Shown here: piece by piece, positions 19,397-29,856 of the stretch
Numbering within the stretch: position 1 is the stretch's first letter
How the letters are laid out: every line of letters starts with the position of its first letter
Translations under genes and position numbers: made by a program
Virus record (IMG/VR): IMGVR_UViG_3300036846_000728
Location: 1-45,615 of that record
DNA: 45,615 nt
Reading direction: 5' to 3' (one strand)
Origin: a virus
The notes under the pieces: model-generated
Seen by the model: the letters and a program-made list of their open reading frames with translations, nothing else
Told to the model about the DNA's origin: nothing
Database searches by the model: none

Positions 19397-22366
19397 ATGT
19401 CCATCTCTTGGACACAACCGTCCGTCACCCTCGGCGGCGTCGTAGTGAATGACGTGTGTTGGGCGGATACGCTCAATCTCTTCGTGGCTGTCGGTCAGGC
19501 TAGTACCCCAACGACCGCGTGTGTCTTCACCTCGCCTGACGGTACCACGTGGACGACTCGCACCGCCTCACAAGCCAATAACTGGCGGGCCATTGCGTGG
19601 TCGCATAGCCTGAGCCTGCTCGTCGCCGTCTCCAACAACGGCACCAATCGGGTGATGACCTCGCCCGATGGCATCAACTGGACGAACCGCACCCAAGCCA
19701 CGAACCTCTTCGGCGTCGCGTGGTCGCCGACGCTCAACCTCTTTGCCGCTGTCGGCTCGAACAACATCCAGACTTCACCTGACGGTGTGAACTGGACGAC
19801 GCGCACGCCCATCAACAAATCGTGGCACACGGTCTGTTGGGGCAACGGCCTCTTCGTCGCCGCCGCGACCGACTCCGGGACCGCCAGCGTCATGTCCTCC
19901 GCAGACGGCATCACATGGACCGGTCGGACGACCCCGACGTGGGTGAGTGGCGTGGTGAATTCCGGCAGTGCCCTCAGTTGCTGGGGCAGTTTCGCCGCCA
20001 AATTCTGTGTGGCCGTCCGCACGGACTCCCCCAATGTCGGCAACTACCAATTCTTCACCTCACCGGATGCCGTGACGTGGACCGCGCAGAATTCCGCCAC
20101 ATCCGGTTCGACGGCGGCCCCGTTCTGCGTCCTCGCGGATACGACCAACAATCAATTTCTGTCCGTGGGCTTCGGCGACTGCTATAGCTCGCCTGACGGC
20201 GTGAGCTGGACGCGTACCGCCACGGCGCTGGGCAGCTTCTTTAGCGGATCACAGCCGATCGCCTCCAATGCCTCCGTGATCGTCGCCTTTGATAGTGCCG
20301 GTTCCAACTCGGTCATGGTGGGGACGTTTGGACCCGCCGGGGGGCTTTCGCCGGCCACGGATCTCGGCAGCGGTGGCGTCACGGTCACGATCACGCACGT
20401 CGGTTCGTACCCCGCGTTTCGCCCCGCCGGCAGCTATCTCGTCATCTTCGGGAACACCCCGTTTCCGGTGGATTACGATCCCGTGGTCGGGTACGCGCCG
20501 TTCGGCGAACCCTACATGGCCAACGCCCCCGGCACGTACGTGTCGCCGACGCAGATCACGTGCATCGCCCCGCCGTACTTCAACACCAATGGCCCGGTCG
20601 ATGTCGTTGTGGTGGATCAGAATCCGACCGGCCTTGCCCACGATCCGGTGACGGGCTTTCCCCTCAATATCTCGTTCTACCTCCCGGCGGCATGGAGCTG
20701 GAAGCAACCCACGATCGTCAGCATCGCGCCGGGGACCGGCGGCGGCGGCGGCGGCACGCCCTTTACCGTCACCGGGATCAATCTGTATCCCGGCGTGGCC
20801 GGCTTCACGGCGCAGGTGTCGAACTACATCCGCTTCGGCAAGAACAAAGTGCCGACCACGTTCGTCAACAGCACGACGCTGACGGGCGCGTCCGCGCCGT
20901 ACTCGGGCGATGTCGTTGTGGACGTGACGTTGATCCCGCCGCTCCTGCCGGTGCCCCTCTTCGATCAGAATCGGACGCAGCAAGCGCCGACGACGCTGAT
21001 CGGGGCGTGGACCTACACCAAAGTGTGGTGGCTCAGCCTCCCGGATTTCGACTTCACGTACTTCAGCCCCGATACCTGCTTGTACATTTTCGGCGACTAC
21101 AAGACGTTTCTCGCCCTCTACGCACTCTACTTCGGCGAACCGTTTGAGAGCGTGATTCCGATCTGCGCGAACAGCGGCGAGCCGTGGGACTTTCAGGGGA
21201 TTGGGCACTACACGTACCAGTGGTGGCATCTGAACTATGACCCGCCCGGCCCCCCGAATTGGCGCTATCCCGGCGTCGCGCCGGATCCCAATGGCTGGTG
21301 GTCCTCGGTGTCGGGGTTTCGCGGCGATGTGATGGTGGTGGCCGGCGTGGCGGGCGACAATTCCGCCGTCCGTCCCCAGAGTCCGCGCAGTTGGACGGAC
21401 TTCGCCGCGTTCGCCTCGGGCACGGCGGCCTTCCTCGGCGGATCGCCGGGGATCGCCGTCACCATCCGCAATCGCGTGGTGTATGCGGCGAGCAACTACA
21501 GCGGGACGGCCCCGCCGATTCGCATTTTCGACGGCTCCTATGATCGCCAATTGACGACGGTGCCCCCGGCCATCGGGGGCGGCGTGCCCAAAGCGATCGT
21601 CTCGATGTTCGCCGCCAACGGGCGGATCTATGTCGCGACCCTCGATGCCGGCACCTCCTCCAGCGACTTCGTGGGACGTGTGTTCGCGCTCGACATCGAG
21701 AGCGCCGCGCTCACACCGATCGGCGCGCCGTTCCCGGCGGGCCATGTGCCGTACGCGCTCGCGTGGTGCAACGGCTTTCTCTGGTGTGGCACCCATCGCC
21801 AAGTCTCCACGGCGATCGGCAAAGTGTTTTCCATTCGGCCGGACATCGACAGCGCGTGGGTGGCCGATTACGACCTTACGGGCTCGGGCGTGGCCGGCGT
21901 GTCGGCGCTCGCCAGCTTCCAAGGATCGCTCTACGTGGGCACGACGGCGGCGGCCGGCACGTTCGCGAAGATCCTGCGGCGGAACCCCGCCGGCACGTAC
22001 ACGACCGTGGACACGATGAGCGGCGGGACCGCCACCGCGAACAACGGGTACTTGTCGATGAAGGAATTCAAGGGCTCGCTCTATGCGGGTTATTGGAACA
22101 ACGACACCCCGCCCGTCGCGGCCATCCGCGTGTCTGGCGATGGGACGACATGGGTCAGTCCCGCCGGGAGCGGCACGGCGACACCCCACCGCCCGATCCT
22201 CGTCTTGGGTGTGGACGATGGGACGCTGTTCGCCATCGGCGGCGGCCCGAGTCTCGCCATCCAACTCCTGAGTACGCAAGACGGCGCGCTGTGGACCGAC
22301 CTGACGCCGCAGATTCCGGACACGACGGAAACCGCCGTGCCCGCCTTCGGCGTGGTGGTGCTCTGA
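19397..22366 (+). CDS. Beta-propeller and TIG-domain virion protein, 989 aa
   Basis: ATG at 19397, immediately after the previous stop. Residues about 1-300: six units carrying S[PA]D[GA]xxW boxes (FTSPDGTTW, MTSPDGINW, QTSPDGVNW, MSSADGITW, FTSPDAVTW, YSSPDGVSW) about 40-50 residues apart, an Asp-box-like propeller. About 320-540: two IPT/TIG-type Ig domains (GGVTVTITHVGSYPAF; GGTPFTVTGINLYPG, then NKVPTTFVNSTTLTGAS). About 540-700: aromatic-rich segment. About 690-989: a second propeller (NGRIYVATL, FLWCGTH, SLYVGTT, SLYAGYW). Such proteins are tail-tip or receptor-binding structures at the virion surface. No sialidase catalytic residues can be assigned. Confidence 0.75.
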   Translation: MSISWTQPSVTLGGVVVNDVCWADTLNLFVAVGQASTPTTACVFTSPDGTTWTTRTASQANNWRAIAWSHSLSLLVAVSNNGTNRVMTSPDGINWTNRTQATNLFGVAWSPTLNLFAAVGSNNIQTSPDGVNWTTRTPINKSWHTVCWGNGLFVAAATDSGTASVMSSADGITWTGRTTPTWVSGVVNSGSALSCWGSFAAKFCVAVRTDSPNVGNYQFFTSPDAVTWTAQNSATSGSTAAPFCVLADTTNNQFLSVGFGDCYSSPDGVSWTRTATALGSFFSGSQPIASNASVIVAFDSAGSNSVMVGTFGPAGGLSPATDLGSGGVTVTITHVGSYPAFRPAGSYLVIFGNTPFPVDYDPVVGYAPFGEPYMANAPGTYVSPTQITCIAPPYFNTNGPVDVVVVDQNPTGLAHDPVTGFPLNISFYLPAAWSWKQPTIVSIAPGTGGGGGGTPFTVTGINLYPGVAGFTAQVSNYIRFGKNKVPTTFVNSTTLTGASAPYSGDVVVDVTLIPPLLPVPLFDQNRTQQAPTTLIGAWTYTKVWWLSLPDFDFTYFSPDTCLYIFGDYKTFLALYALYFGEPFESVIPICANSGEPWDFQGIGHYTYQWWHLNYDPPGPPNWRYPGVAPDPNGWWSSVSGFRGDVMVVAGVAGDNSAVRPQSPRSWTDFAAFASGTAAFLGGSPGIAVTIRNRVVYAASNYSGTAPPIRIFDGSYDRQLTTVPPAIGGGVPKAIVSMFAANGRIYVATLDAGTSSSDFVGRVFALDIESAALTPIGAPFPAGHVPYALAWCNGFLWCGTHRQVSTAIGKVFSIRPDIDSAWVADYDLTGSGVAGVSALASFQGSLYVGTTAAAGTFAKILRRNPAGTYTTVDTMSGGTATANNGYLSMKEFKGSLYAGYWNNDTPPVAAIRVSGDGTTWVSPAGSGTATPHRPILVLGVDDGTLFAIGGGPSLAIQLLSTQDGALWTDLTPQIPDTTETAVPAFGVVVL

Positions 22367-23979
22367 TGTTTACCGTCATTCAGGCCGGCACGACGTTGCA
22401 GTTTGTCAATCCGCTCGGCGTGCTCACGCCGCTGACGCTGCCGAGTGGGATCACGTTGCGGACCGATGTGCCGCCGCGTTGGGTGGTGTACGGCCGGTTC
22501 GCCGTGCTCGTCAATACACCGACGCGGCCGATCACGATCGATGAGACGGGCACCGTCCGCCCGTTGACGCCGCTGCCCCCACGCCTCGCGCCCGTGCTGG
22601 CGGGCGTGGCCGGCGGGGCATTGAGCGGCACCTACAATCACGGGCGCTACACGTTCGTGATCCGTGACGACGTGGGCAACCTGATTGCCGAGAGCGATTT
22701 CAGTCCCGCGTCGTCGGCCGATGTGGTCATCGCCTCGCAGGATTTGCAGTACTCCGGCCTCGATCTCTCGACGGACACGATTAGCGCCCGCCGCTGTTAT
22801 CGCGTCACGACCAACGGCGCGGTGCTGTTCCAGTGGGTCGATCTCGATGGCAACGTGCTCACCGCCGTGCAAGACGATCTGCCCGATGCCGGCTTGAGTG
22901 AAACCGCCGCGCCCACGCTCGGGACGCCGCCGCGTCTCACACTCATCGCCGAATTTCGGGATCGCTTGTTCGGCGTCGGCGATCTCGACATCGATAACGT
23001 CGCCTACACCGAAACCGGCGTCATGTACGCGTGGCCCGCGCTGAACCGGCTTCCGATTCCGCGTGTCGGATCCGATCTGTTCGGCATCATGGGTTTTCTC
23101 GGGCGGCGCGAATCGCTGGGCGTCGGACGCCTCAATCGGTTGTCGGCGATTACCGGAACCGGGGAAGAGAGCGCGGCAGGCGATCTCGATCTGCGCGTGA
23201 TCAAGCTGAGCGATCAGTGTGGCGTGGTGAGCAATGAGAGCGTCACGATCTGGCGCGACGTGGCGACGTGGCTGTGGCTGGACGGCGTGTACCAGTGGGA
23301 CGACAACGGGCTGGTCTGCGTGTCGGACGGACAGGGCGGCATCGGCCGCGTCCGCTCGTGGTTCACGACGGACGACTATTTCGATCGCACGAAGTTCCCG
23401 CTCGCCTTCGCGCAGATCGACACCATCACGAACAAGTACCGCCTCTTTCTCTACGCGCCCGATGGCTCGCGGCAATTTGTCGAATTCGATCTCACGACCC
23501 GCACGTGGGACGGGCCGCATACGATCGCCGCCTTCACGCCGATGTGCGCCTTCACCCGCAGCGGCGATCAATCGGTGCAGATTCCCATGCTCGGCGGGGC
23601 CGATGGCGGGTTGTACCAACAAGTCGCCACGAAAGCGAAAGATGTCTCGGTGGCGCAGCAGCCCTACGGCATTGATTTCGACGTGGACACCAAGTTCTAT
23701 CCCGGCTCCTCACCGGATCGCGATCAGTACTTCGGCCAATTGTCGATGCTCGGCCAAGTGCAAGCGGCGGGCACCGTGGCGATCACGCCGCGCGTGGGCT
23801 ATCTCGATGCGCCCGCGCAACCCGCGATTCCCTACGACATGCGGCGCGGTCGCCAGCGGCTCCGTCGTCTCGGGTTCGGCAAATTGGCGCAATTGAATTT
23901 CAAACACACGACGGTGGATGAACCGGTCACGCTCTACGGCTTCGAGATCAGCGACGTGCATGAAGGGGGGCGGCGGTGA
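22366..23979 (+). CDS. Tail-nozzle-like protein (P22 gp10-type), 537 aa
   Basis: ATG at 22366 overlaps the previous stop as TGATG. The sequence starts [20 protein letters not shown] and has propeller blades ([60 protein letters not shown]) and a run of WxW features ([35 protein letters not shown]). This is the pattern of podovirus nozzle / DNA-stabilisation proteins. If so, it forms the hexameric tail tube end below the adaptor. It lacks the usual N-terminal opening, which may instead be gene 19133. Confidence 0.7.
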   Translation: MFTVIQAGTTLQFVNPLGVLTPLTLPSGITLRTDVPPRWVVYGRFAVLVNTPTRPITIDETGTVRPLTPLPPRLAPVLAGVAGGALSGTYNHGRYTFVIRDDVGNLIAESDFSPASSADVVIASQDLQYSGLDLSTDTISARRCYRVTTNGAVLFQWVDLDGNVLTAVQDDLPDAGLSETAAPTLGTPPRLTLIAEFRDRLFGVGDLDIDNVAYTETGVMYAWPALNRLPIPRVGSDLFGIMGFLGRRESLGVGRLNRLSAITGTGEESAAGDLDLRVIKLSDQCGVVSNESVTIWRDVATWLWLDGVYQWDDNGLVCVSDGQGGIGRVRSWFTTDDYFDRTKFPLAFAQIDTITNKYRLFLYAPDGSRQFVEFDLTTRTWDGPHTIAAFTPMCAFTRSGDQSVQIPMLGGADGGLYQQVATKAKDVSVAQQPYGIDFDVDTKFYPGSSPDRDQYFGQLSMLGQVQAAGTVAITPRVGYLDAPAQPAIPYDMRRGRQRLRRLGFGKLAQLNFKHTTVDEPVTLYGFEISDVHEGGRR

Positions 23980-26975
23980 AACCGCAACCGTACCGGCTCG
24001 CGTGGCCCGCGCAACAAGCCCTGAAGCCCGAGACGAATCGGGCGCTCGCCAACCAACTCGCCAACGCCGATCAGATGTTCGAACTGCTGTTCCACGATGC
24101 GGGCAGCGGCCACGGCGGCGCGCCGGATCCGCATGCGCCGACGCATGAACCCGGCGGCAGTGATCCGCTCACCGTGGATGCCGCGCCCACGGTCGGATCG
24201 TTGCGGACGCTGGGCACGGGGGCGACGCAAGCGTGCGCGGGCAACGATGCGCGCCTCTCCACCGGGGGCGTCGCCGGGCCACCGGGACCGCCGGGACCGA
24301 CCGGTTCCACCGGAGCCACGGGACCGACCGGCGCACAGGGCGCGACCGGCGCGATCGGCCCGCAAGGCGCAACCGGCGGCCTTGGCGCGCCCGGCCTCGA
24401 TGGGGAACCGGGGCCAGAAGAATCGTGGTTGCCGTACGGCCTGACGAGCGGCGGGGTAGTGACTGGCGGCAGCACGTCGGAGCTTGAAGTCGTCGGCGTC
24501 ACGATCGACGCGGGCATCGGGACCATCACGCCGGGCTCGAAAGGCTATCGCCAGATCCAGACCGCCGGCACGCTGGTGGGCTGGTCGATCCTGTCGTCGC
24601 AAGTGGGATCCATCGTCTTCGATGTCAAGAACGCTCCCGCCGCGAGTTATCCGCCCACCGCCTCGATCGTCGCCGCCGCGCCGCCGACGTTGACCGCCGA
24701 CGATTACGCCGCGTCGGTGACACTGCCCGGCTGGACGACGGCGCTCAACGTGGGCGATGTGCTCGGGTTCGCCGTCACGTCGGCATCCGGGGTGAGCCGC
24801 GTCACGCTGGAACTCCAGATCCGCGTGCTGGGCCCGCCCGCTGGCGCGACGGGACCGATCGGCCCGACTGGTCCCACGGGGCCGACCGGCGCGACCGGAT
24901 CGACCGGGCCGACCGGACCGACTGGCGCGACTGGACCGAGCGGATCGACCGGCGCAACCGGCCCGATGGGGGCGACTGGCGCGACGGGCGCGACGGGACC
25001 GGAAGGTCCGGAAGGACTGGAAGGGCCAGAGGGGGCGCTCGGACCGCCCGGCCCGATCGGCGCGACGGGGCCAACGGGCGCGACGGGACCGATGGGACCG
25101 ACCGGCCCGACCGGGCCAGCGGGATCGGGATCGGGCAACGTGAACGGCCCGGCCTCGGCGGTCGATACCGATGTGGCGATCTTCAATGGGACGACCGGCA
25201 CGCTGATCAAGGACAGCGGGATCGCCATCGCCTCCCTCGCGCCGCTGGCCTCGCCCGCGCTCACCGGTACGCCCACGGCCCCGACGCCGGCCACGGCCGA
25301 CAATTCCACGACGCTCGCGACGACCGCCTACGTGAAAGCGCAAGGCTACGCGACGACGGCGAGTCTGGGCACCTACGCCCCGCTCGCGTCCCCCGCGCTC
25401 ACCGGCACGCCGACTGCGCCGACAGCGGCCACGGCGGATAACTCCACGACGATTGCGACCACGGCCTACGTGAAGGCGCAGGGCTATGCGACGACGGCGG
25501 CGCTCAGCGGCTACGCCCAACTCGCCGCCGCGAATCTGTTCACCGCGAGTCAAACGATCTCGGTGGCCGGGCCACCTGTCATCACGCTGCGAGACACCAC
25601 GCAGGGGGCGGACCTCAAAATCTTCCGCATCTACAACGCCACCCAAATTTTCACCGTCGATACGGTGAATGATGCCCAGTCCTCCATCCTCTCGACCCCG
25701 CTGCAACTGACTCGTGCGGGTGACGCCACCATCGGCCGGAACCTGATCGTCACCGGGACCGGCACGCTCGGCGGGGCACTGACCGTCAATGCGGTGATTG
25801 TGACGTTGAATGGGATCTATCCCGGCCGCGTCGATATCGCCGCCACGCAAACCTCGTGGTACCTCGCCTCGCATCCCAGCTACGGGCTGTGGACGAACTC
25901 CGGGATGTGGTTCGCGGCGGGGATCACCGCGAATGCGGCCAGCAGCATCCTCACCTCGATCACCTCGCGGCCCCTCGGCTTACAGGGCTCGGACTCCGCG
26001 ACCTCGGGCGTGGTGCTCAGTTGCTACAGCACGATGGGCACCGGGAGTGCGCGTCCCTCCGTCGTCCACCTCAGCGATGCCCTCACGTACAACCTCGCCA
26101 TCGGCGCGGCGACGAACGGATCGTTCGGGATCTGGAACGGTCGCTACCCCGGCGCGGTGGGCACGTTCCTGTTCGGGATCTCGACCACGGGGCTGCTCAC
26201 CGCCGCCGGGTTCGGGTCGCACACCTTTCAAGCGAGCGGGGCGGGCGAGCAATGCCTCTACGTCCAGAACAGCGCGGCGGGGGCCGGGAATTTCACGACC
26301 GTCGCCATCGGGAACAATCTCGACAGCCGGCGGTGCGTCATCGCCACGGCCTCGTCGGACAACACGAGCGGCCCGCCGTTCTATGCCGATGGCACGGTCA
26401 TCTACCAAGGGGGCGCGGGCGGGATCACCTTGGATGCCGCTGCCAGCGCCCGGATCGAATTTTGGACGAGCAACACGAAACGCTGGATCATCGAGACGAA
26501 CGGAGTGCTCTACGCCGGGACGCCCGTGACCGGATCGCAATACACCTATTGCTACTCGGGGGGCGGGACGATCCAACTCGGGTCGGCGGGGACGGCGGCG
26601 TGGAACGACATGCTGTTCTTCAATGCCAACGGCCAAGTGGGCGGCATCGCCACCAACGGCACCACGACCGGCTACTACACCACGTCCGATAAACGCCTGA
26701 AGCGGGATCGCGGGATCGCCCGCGCCACGACCGTGCTGGCCCAGACCGAGATCCACGACTTCGAGTGGATCAGTGATGGCACACCGGGGCGCGGGGTGTT
26801 CGCGCAGGACGCCCACGCCAGCGCGCCGTCGCACGCGATTGCGCCCGGCACCGCCACCAGCCCGTGGCAGATCGACTATGCGAAGTACATCCCCGACCTG
26901 ATCGTCGGCTGGCAACAGCACGCCGCCGAGATCGCCGCGCTGCGCGCCGAACTGGCCGCGCTGAAAGGACGCTGA
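23976..26975 (+). CDS. Tail fibre with collagen-like stretches and S74 self-cleaving chaperone, 999 aa
   Basis: GTG start at 23976 overlapping the previous TGA (GTGA), with GAAGGGGGG upstream. N-terminal adaptor ([11 protein letters not shown], then [15 protein letters not shown]). Collagen-like Gly-X-Y repeats at about 103-148 and again at about 287-387. Two copies of a P2-type fibre repeat ([10 protein letters not shown] and [13 protein letters not shown]; about 425-510). A beta-rich shaft and head follow. The C-terminus has the Peptidase_S74 motif TSDKRLKRD with Ser904 and Lys in RLK, then a C-terminal coiled coil. The chaperone trims itself off after trimer folding, releasing roughly 96 residues. 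This is the likely receptor-binding fibre. Confidence 0.88.
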   Translation: MKPQPYRLAWPAQQALKPETNRALANQLANADQMFELLFHDAGSGHGGAPDPHAPTHEPGGSDPLTVDAAPTVGSLRTLGTGATQACAGNDARLSTGGVAGPPGPPGPTGSTGATGPTGAQGATGAIGPQGATGGLGAPGLDGEPGPEESWLPYGLTSGGVVTGGSTSELEVVGVTIDAGIGTITPGSKGYRQIQTAGTLVGWSILSSQVGSIVFDVKNAPAASYPPTASIVAAAPPTLTADDYAASVTLPGWTTALNVGDVLGFAVTSASGVSRVTLELQIRVLGPPAGATGPIGPTGPTGPTGATGSTGPTGPTGATGPSGSTGATGPMGATGATGATGPEGPEGLEGPEGALGPPGPIGATGPTGATGPMGPTGPTGPAGSGSGNVNGPASAVDTDVAIFNGTTGTLIKDSGIAIASLAPLASPALTGTPTAPTPATADNSTTLATTAYVKAQGYATTASLGTYAPLASPALTGTPTAPTAATADNSTTIATTAYVKAQGYATTAALSGYAQLAAANLFTASQTISVAGPPVITLRDTTQGADLKIFRIYNATQIFTVDTVNDAQSSILSTPLQLTRAGDATIGRNLIVTGTGTLGGALTVNAVIVTLNGIYPGRVDIAATQTSWYLASHPSYGLWTNSGMWFAAGITANAASSILTSITSRPLGLQGSDSATSGVVLSCYSTMGTGSARPSVVHLSDALTYNLAIGAATNGSFGIWNGRYPGAVGTFLFGISTTGLLTAAGFGSHTFQASGAGEQCLYVQNSAAGAGNFTTVAIGNNLDSRRCVIATASSDNTSGPPFYADGTVIYQGGAGGITLDAAASARIEFWTSNTKRWIIETNGVLYAGTPVTGSQYTYCYSGGGTIQLGSAGTAAWNDMLFFNANGQVGGIATNGTTTGYYTTSDKRLKRDRGIARATTVLAQTEIHDFEWISDGTPGRGVFAQDAHASAPSHAIAPGTATSPWQIDYAKYIPDLIVGWQQHAAEIAALRAELAALKGR

Positions 26976-27313
26976 TGGCGAACACCGCACAGACGCAACA
27001 AGCCCTTGCTCGTGACGCGCACTTCTGGACGCGGCTCCAAGATGCGATGGTCACCGTCGCGTGGGTGGTGCTCGATGAAGATCCGGCGACCGCGCATCAC
27101 ACCGAACGCGTGGCCTTCGCGCGACAGGTGACGGCCAACCCGATCAACATGGCGCAGACGCTTGCCTTGTCGTTCGTCAATCGGCCCAACGTGATCGATT
27201 TTGAAACCTCGTACGACTTTCAGGTCGGCGCAGTCGTCACCGCCAGCGGGGATCCCGACATGCAATCGCAACTCACCTCCGACTGGAACACGCTGGCCGG
27301 CGTGGTCGCATGA
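26975..27313 (+). CDS. Hypothetical protein, 112 aa
   Basis: ATG at 26975 overlaps the fibre stop as TGATG. Mixed helix/strand: ARDAHFWTRLQDAMVTVAWV, TERVAFARQVTANPINMAQT, LALSFVNRPNVIDF, QSQLTSDWNTLAGVVA. No family recognised. A similar small protein following the fibre is often a fibre-assembly helper or virion component; function is not determined. Confidence 0.75.
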   Translation: MANTAQTQQALARDAHFWTRLQDAMVTVAWVVLDEDPATAHHTERVAFARQVTANPINMAQTLALSFVNRPNVIDFETSYDFQVGAVVTASGDPDMQSQLTSDWNTLAGVVA

Positions 27314-27552
27314 CGATCACGCTCGATGCCGTCGTCTTCTGGAAGCTCCGCGCGATCACGTCGGAGAACCAGCGGCACGGGATGATCGCGGTTCACGCGC
27401 AAGAGGCGGCGAAGATCGCGCAGCAACGCCAAGACGCCTTCGTTGCGGAACTGGCGCAGCAACACGGGTTCGATCCCAAGGTCGCGGGGTTCTTCCTCGA
27501 TGACGCGGCTTGCACCCTGACCATCGAGGACGCGCCGAGAAAGGCCGAGTGA
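27310..27552 (+). CDS. Small helical protein, 80 aa
   Basis: ATGA overlap. The protein (MTITLDAVVFWKLRAITSEN...) has a long central helix (AVHAQEAAKIAQQRQDAFVA) and a short C-terminal strand (CTLTIEDAPRKAE). Nothing specific recognised. Close coupling on both sides supports translation. Confidence 0.7.
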   Translation: MTITLDAVVFWKLRAITSENQRHGMIAVHAQEAAKIAQQRQDAFVAELAQQHGFDPKVAGFFLDDAACTLTIEDAPRKAE

Positions 27553-27553
27553 T

Positions 27554-27880
27554 ATGCCACGCACCCCGAAACGGCTCCACGGTCCCGCGCTCGTCACCAA
27601 CGCGGCGGCGACCAAGTACACCGTGCCCGCCGTCACCAAGACGATCATCCGGCACATTCATGTACAGAACCCCACGGGCGGGGCTGTCACCTTCACGCTG
27701 TCGATTGGCGCGGATGCCGCCGCCGTGCGGATCTTCGATGCGCTCTCGCTGCCGGCGGGCACGCCCTTCGAGCATTTCTGTTACTACGTGCTGGAAGCGG
27801 CGGAAGTGATTCAGGCGCTCGCCGGGACCACCAACGTGCTGACGCTCACCATCGACGGCGACGAATACACACTCGGATAA
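27554..27880 (+). CDS. Beta-rich virion protein, 108 aa
   Basis: ATG at 27554, one base after the previous stop. The sequence MPRTPKRLHGPALVTNAAAT, TKTIIRHIHVQNPTGGAVTF, TLSIGADAAAVRIFDALSLP, NVLTLTIDGDEYTLG is a compact beta-sandwich pattern with a conserved-looking PxGTPFEHFCYY loop. It is similar in size and style to the head/tail proteins at 17542 and 17993. Probably structural. Confidence 0.75.
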   Translation: MPRTPKRLHGPALVTNAAATKYTVPAVTKTIIRHIHVQNPTGGAVTFTLSIGADAAAVRIFDALSLPAGTPFEHFCYYVLEAAEVIQALAGTTNVLTLTIDGDEYTLG

Positions 27881-27885
27881 CCGCC

Positions 27886-28743
27886 ATGAGTCTCGCTGTC
27901 ACGACCGCCATCACGCCGACCAACGCCACGGACGCGCAGTTCCGCGCGTGGGGGAGTGCCATCGGCGTCAAGCTCGCCGCGATGGGCCTGATCCAGACCG
28001 GCGACACCGGACAGATCAATTGGACGACGGTGCTCGCGCCCACCATTGGCAGCACGGTGCAAGGGTACGAAGTGTGGCGCTTCAACGACACGTTGCAAGC
28101 GACGGTACCGGTGTTCTTCAAATTCGAATACGGATCCGGCGCGTCCCCGGCGAACCCATCGATTCACGTCTCGGTCGGCAACGGCAGCAACGGATCGGGA
28201 TCCTTGAACGGCGTGCTGTCCACGCGGCAACAAGTCACCTGCGGGGCGAGCGGCACACCCATCACGGCGAACTGGAGTGGGGACACGAACCGACTGGTGT
28301 TCGCATTTCAGGGCGGGTCTGCGGCGGCGTCGCTGATGATCTCGCTGGAACGCTCCGTGGACACCACGGGCGCGGTGACGAGCGAAGCGGTGTTCATTGC
28401 CTTGTGGGGGAGCAGTGCGCCCAACCAACGGGCGTGGAATTGTGTCACCGGCCCCTATTCGAACTTCGAAGCCACGTTCGGCGCGATGGGGTCGGCGCAA
28501 GCGCCGTACGGCACGGCGGGGACGCAAGTGGCCGTCTATCCAATTTTTTTCAACAAGGGTGTGCTCATGCCCTATGGCTTGAACCTCTTCGGGTACGTGG
28601 ACGCGACGATCGGGGCGAACGCGACGATTAGCTTTGCCGTGTATGGGGCCACGCATACCTTCATGCCGCTGGGCAACGCCACGATGGGGAGCGTGCTCGC
28701 CCGCACGACCGCCGCGACGGCCATGATGATCCGGTACGAGTGA
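27886..28743 (+). CDS. Virion protein, 285 aa, beta-rich
   Basis: ATG at 27886. N-terminus MSLAVTTAITPTNATDAQFR, then AWGSAIGVKLAAMGLIQTGD, is a helix-turn pattern often seen at the start of minor tail proteins; the remainder is beta-rich with Gly/Ser/Thr (VQGYEVWRFNDTLQATVPVF, HVSVGNGSNGSGSLNGVLST). Likely a tail or decoration protein. The C-terminal four bases overlap the next gene. Confidence 0.75.
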   Translation: MSLAVTTAITPTNATDAQFRAWGSAIGVKLAAMGLIQTGDTGQINWTTVLAPTIGSTVQGYEVWRFNDTLQATVPVFFKFEYGSGASPANPSIHVSVGNGSNGSGSLNGVLSTRQQVTCGASGTPITANWSGDTNRLVFAFQGGSAAASLMISLERSVDTTGAVTSEAVFIALWGSSAPNQRAWNCVTGPYSNFEATFGAMGSAQAPYGTAGTQVAVYPIFFNKGVLMPYGLNLFGYVDATIGANATISFAVYGATHTFMPLGNATMGSVLARTTAATAMMIRYE

Positions 28744-28934
28744 TGGCGACGACCTACATCGTGCAACTGGACGGGATGGCCGGGCTCGGGCTCGCCTCAC
28801 ACGTCATCGTGGTGGGCTCGGCGATCGTGCCGCAACTCAAGCTGACCGTCGATGTGACGCGGCAAGTGCGGATCGAACCCAACAACGTCGGCGTGCCGAG
28901 TGGCGGCGGCGGCGAAACGTCCGTGGTGTTCTGA
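28743..28934 (+). CDS. Small hypothetical protein, 63 aa
   Basis: I take the ATG at 28743, sharing a TGATG overlap with the previous stop; a GTG three bases earlier is an alternative. The sequence MATTYIVQLDGMAGLGLASH, VIVVGSAIVPQLKLTVDVTR shows hydrophobic strands and a polar Gly-rich end (VPSGGGGETSVVF). Function unknown. Confidence 0.6.
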   Translation: MATTYIVQLDGMAGLGLASHVIVVGSAIVPQLKLTVDVTRQVRIEPNNVGVPSGGGGETSVVF

Positions 28935-28946
28935 AGGAAGGCTGCT

Positions 28947-29855
28947 ATGGCGTCAAATTCAACTGGTCCAGCAGCAAGTGGCGGCGGTATCGGCGCTCCG
29001 ACTCCGTGGTGGCAACTGCCCGGACAAGGGGGCGCGCTCACCAACCTGACCAGCTCCGCGCCGGCCGGGTACCAGTACGACCCGGTGCAAATGAATTATG
29101 TGCCGGTCATCGGATCGGCCACGGACGCCCTCACGCAACGCGCCCGCACGCAAGGGATCGAAGACAAATTACTGTCCGGGCTCACGGGGTTCGGCGGCAC
29201 GGGGGCGGCCGGGGCGGATATTCCGTTTAGCTATTCCGGCGGCGGCGGGGGCAGTGCCGGTGGGGGAGGCATGGCCTCGGTGCCCTACACCTACGACCCC
29301 AAAGGCGAGACGTTGAAGCTGCCCGCGATCCCCACGATCCAAGCGCCGGACACGTCAGCGGCACAAGCCGCGATCTTCGCGCGGGCGAAAGATCAGGTCG
29401 GACAGGAGACGAGCGGGAGCTTGGCGGCGTTGCGCAGCGCGCTCGCGGCGCGCGGCATGGCGGGCAGCGGCGCGGAAGTCAAAGGCACGTCGAACGTGTT
29501 GACCAGTGGGCAAGGGCAGCTCGGCGACACCACGCGCGAGCAGGCCGTGCAGGAAGCGCAGCGGCAGAACGATTTCGCGAAGCTGGGCTACCAAGGCGCG
29601 ATTGAACAACGGGGACAGGACATCACCACGGTGGAAGGCGCGGCGAATCGCGCGCTCGCGGCGGCCAACGCGCAATTCAGCGGCCAGATCGCGGAACGCG
29701 GCCAAGATGTCACGATGGAAGAAGGGTCCGCGAATCGCGGGCTGAGCGCCGCACAGACCGGGTACCAAGGACTGATCACGCAACGGGGCCAAGACATCAC
29801 CGCGAACCAAGGACGGCTCGGCGCGCTCACCACGCTGATGTCGAAGTTGTACTGA
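28947..29855 (+). CDS. Internal virion/ejection-type protein, 302 aa
   Basis: ATG at 28947 with GAAGGAAGG upstream. Gly/Ser/Ala-rich N-terminal third, then a helical C-terminal part with a repeated ~28-residue unit (YQGAIEQRGQDITTVEGAAN, then SGQIAERGQDVTMEEGSANR, then YQGLITQRGQDITANQ). It ends LGALTTLMSKLY, sharing a C-terminal motif with the next two genes. Such helical, repetitive proteins in this position are typically ejection proteins carried inside the capsid. Family not recognised. Confidence 0.65.
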   Translation: MASNSTGPAASGGGIGAPTPWWQLPGQGGALTNLTSSAPAGYQYDPVQMNYVPVIGSATDALTQRARTQGIEDKLLSGLTGFGGTGAAGADIPFSYSGGGGGSAGGGGMASVPYTYDPKGETLKLPAIPTIQAPDTSAAQAAIFARAKDQVGQETSGSLAALRSALAARGMAGSGAEVKGTSNVLTSGQGQLGDTTREQAVQEAQRQNDFAKLGYQGAIEQRGQDITTVEGAANRALAAANAQFSGQIAERGQDVTMEEGSANRGLSAAQTGYQGLITQRGQDITANQGRLGALTTLMSKLY

Positions 29856-29856
29856 C

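Noticed and set aside
20249-22279. 676-codon open frame on the minus strand
   Set aside because: Antisense to the propeller/TIG gene, Arg/Gly/His-rich, no ribosome site or coupling.
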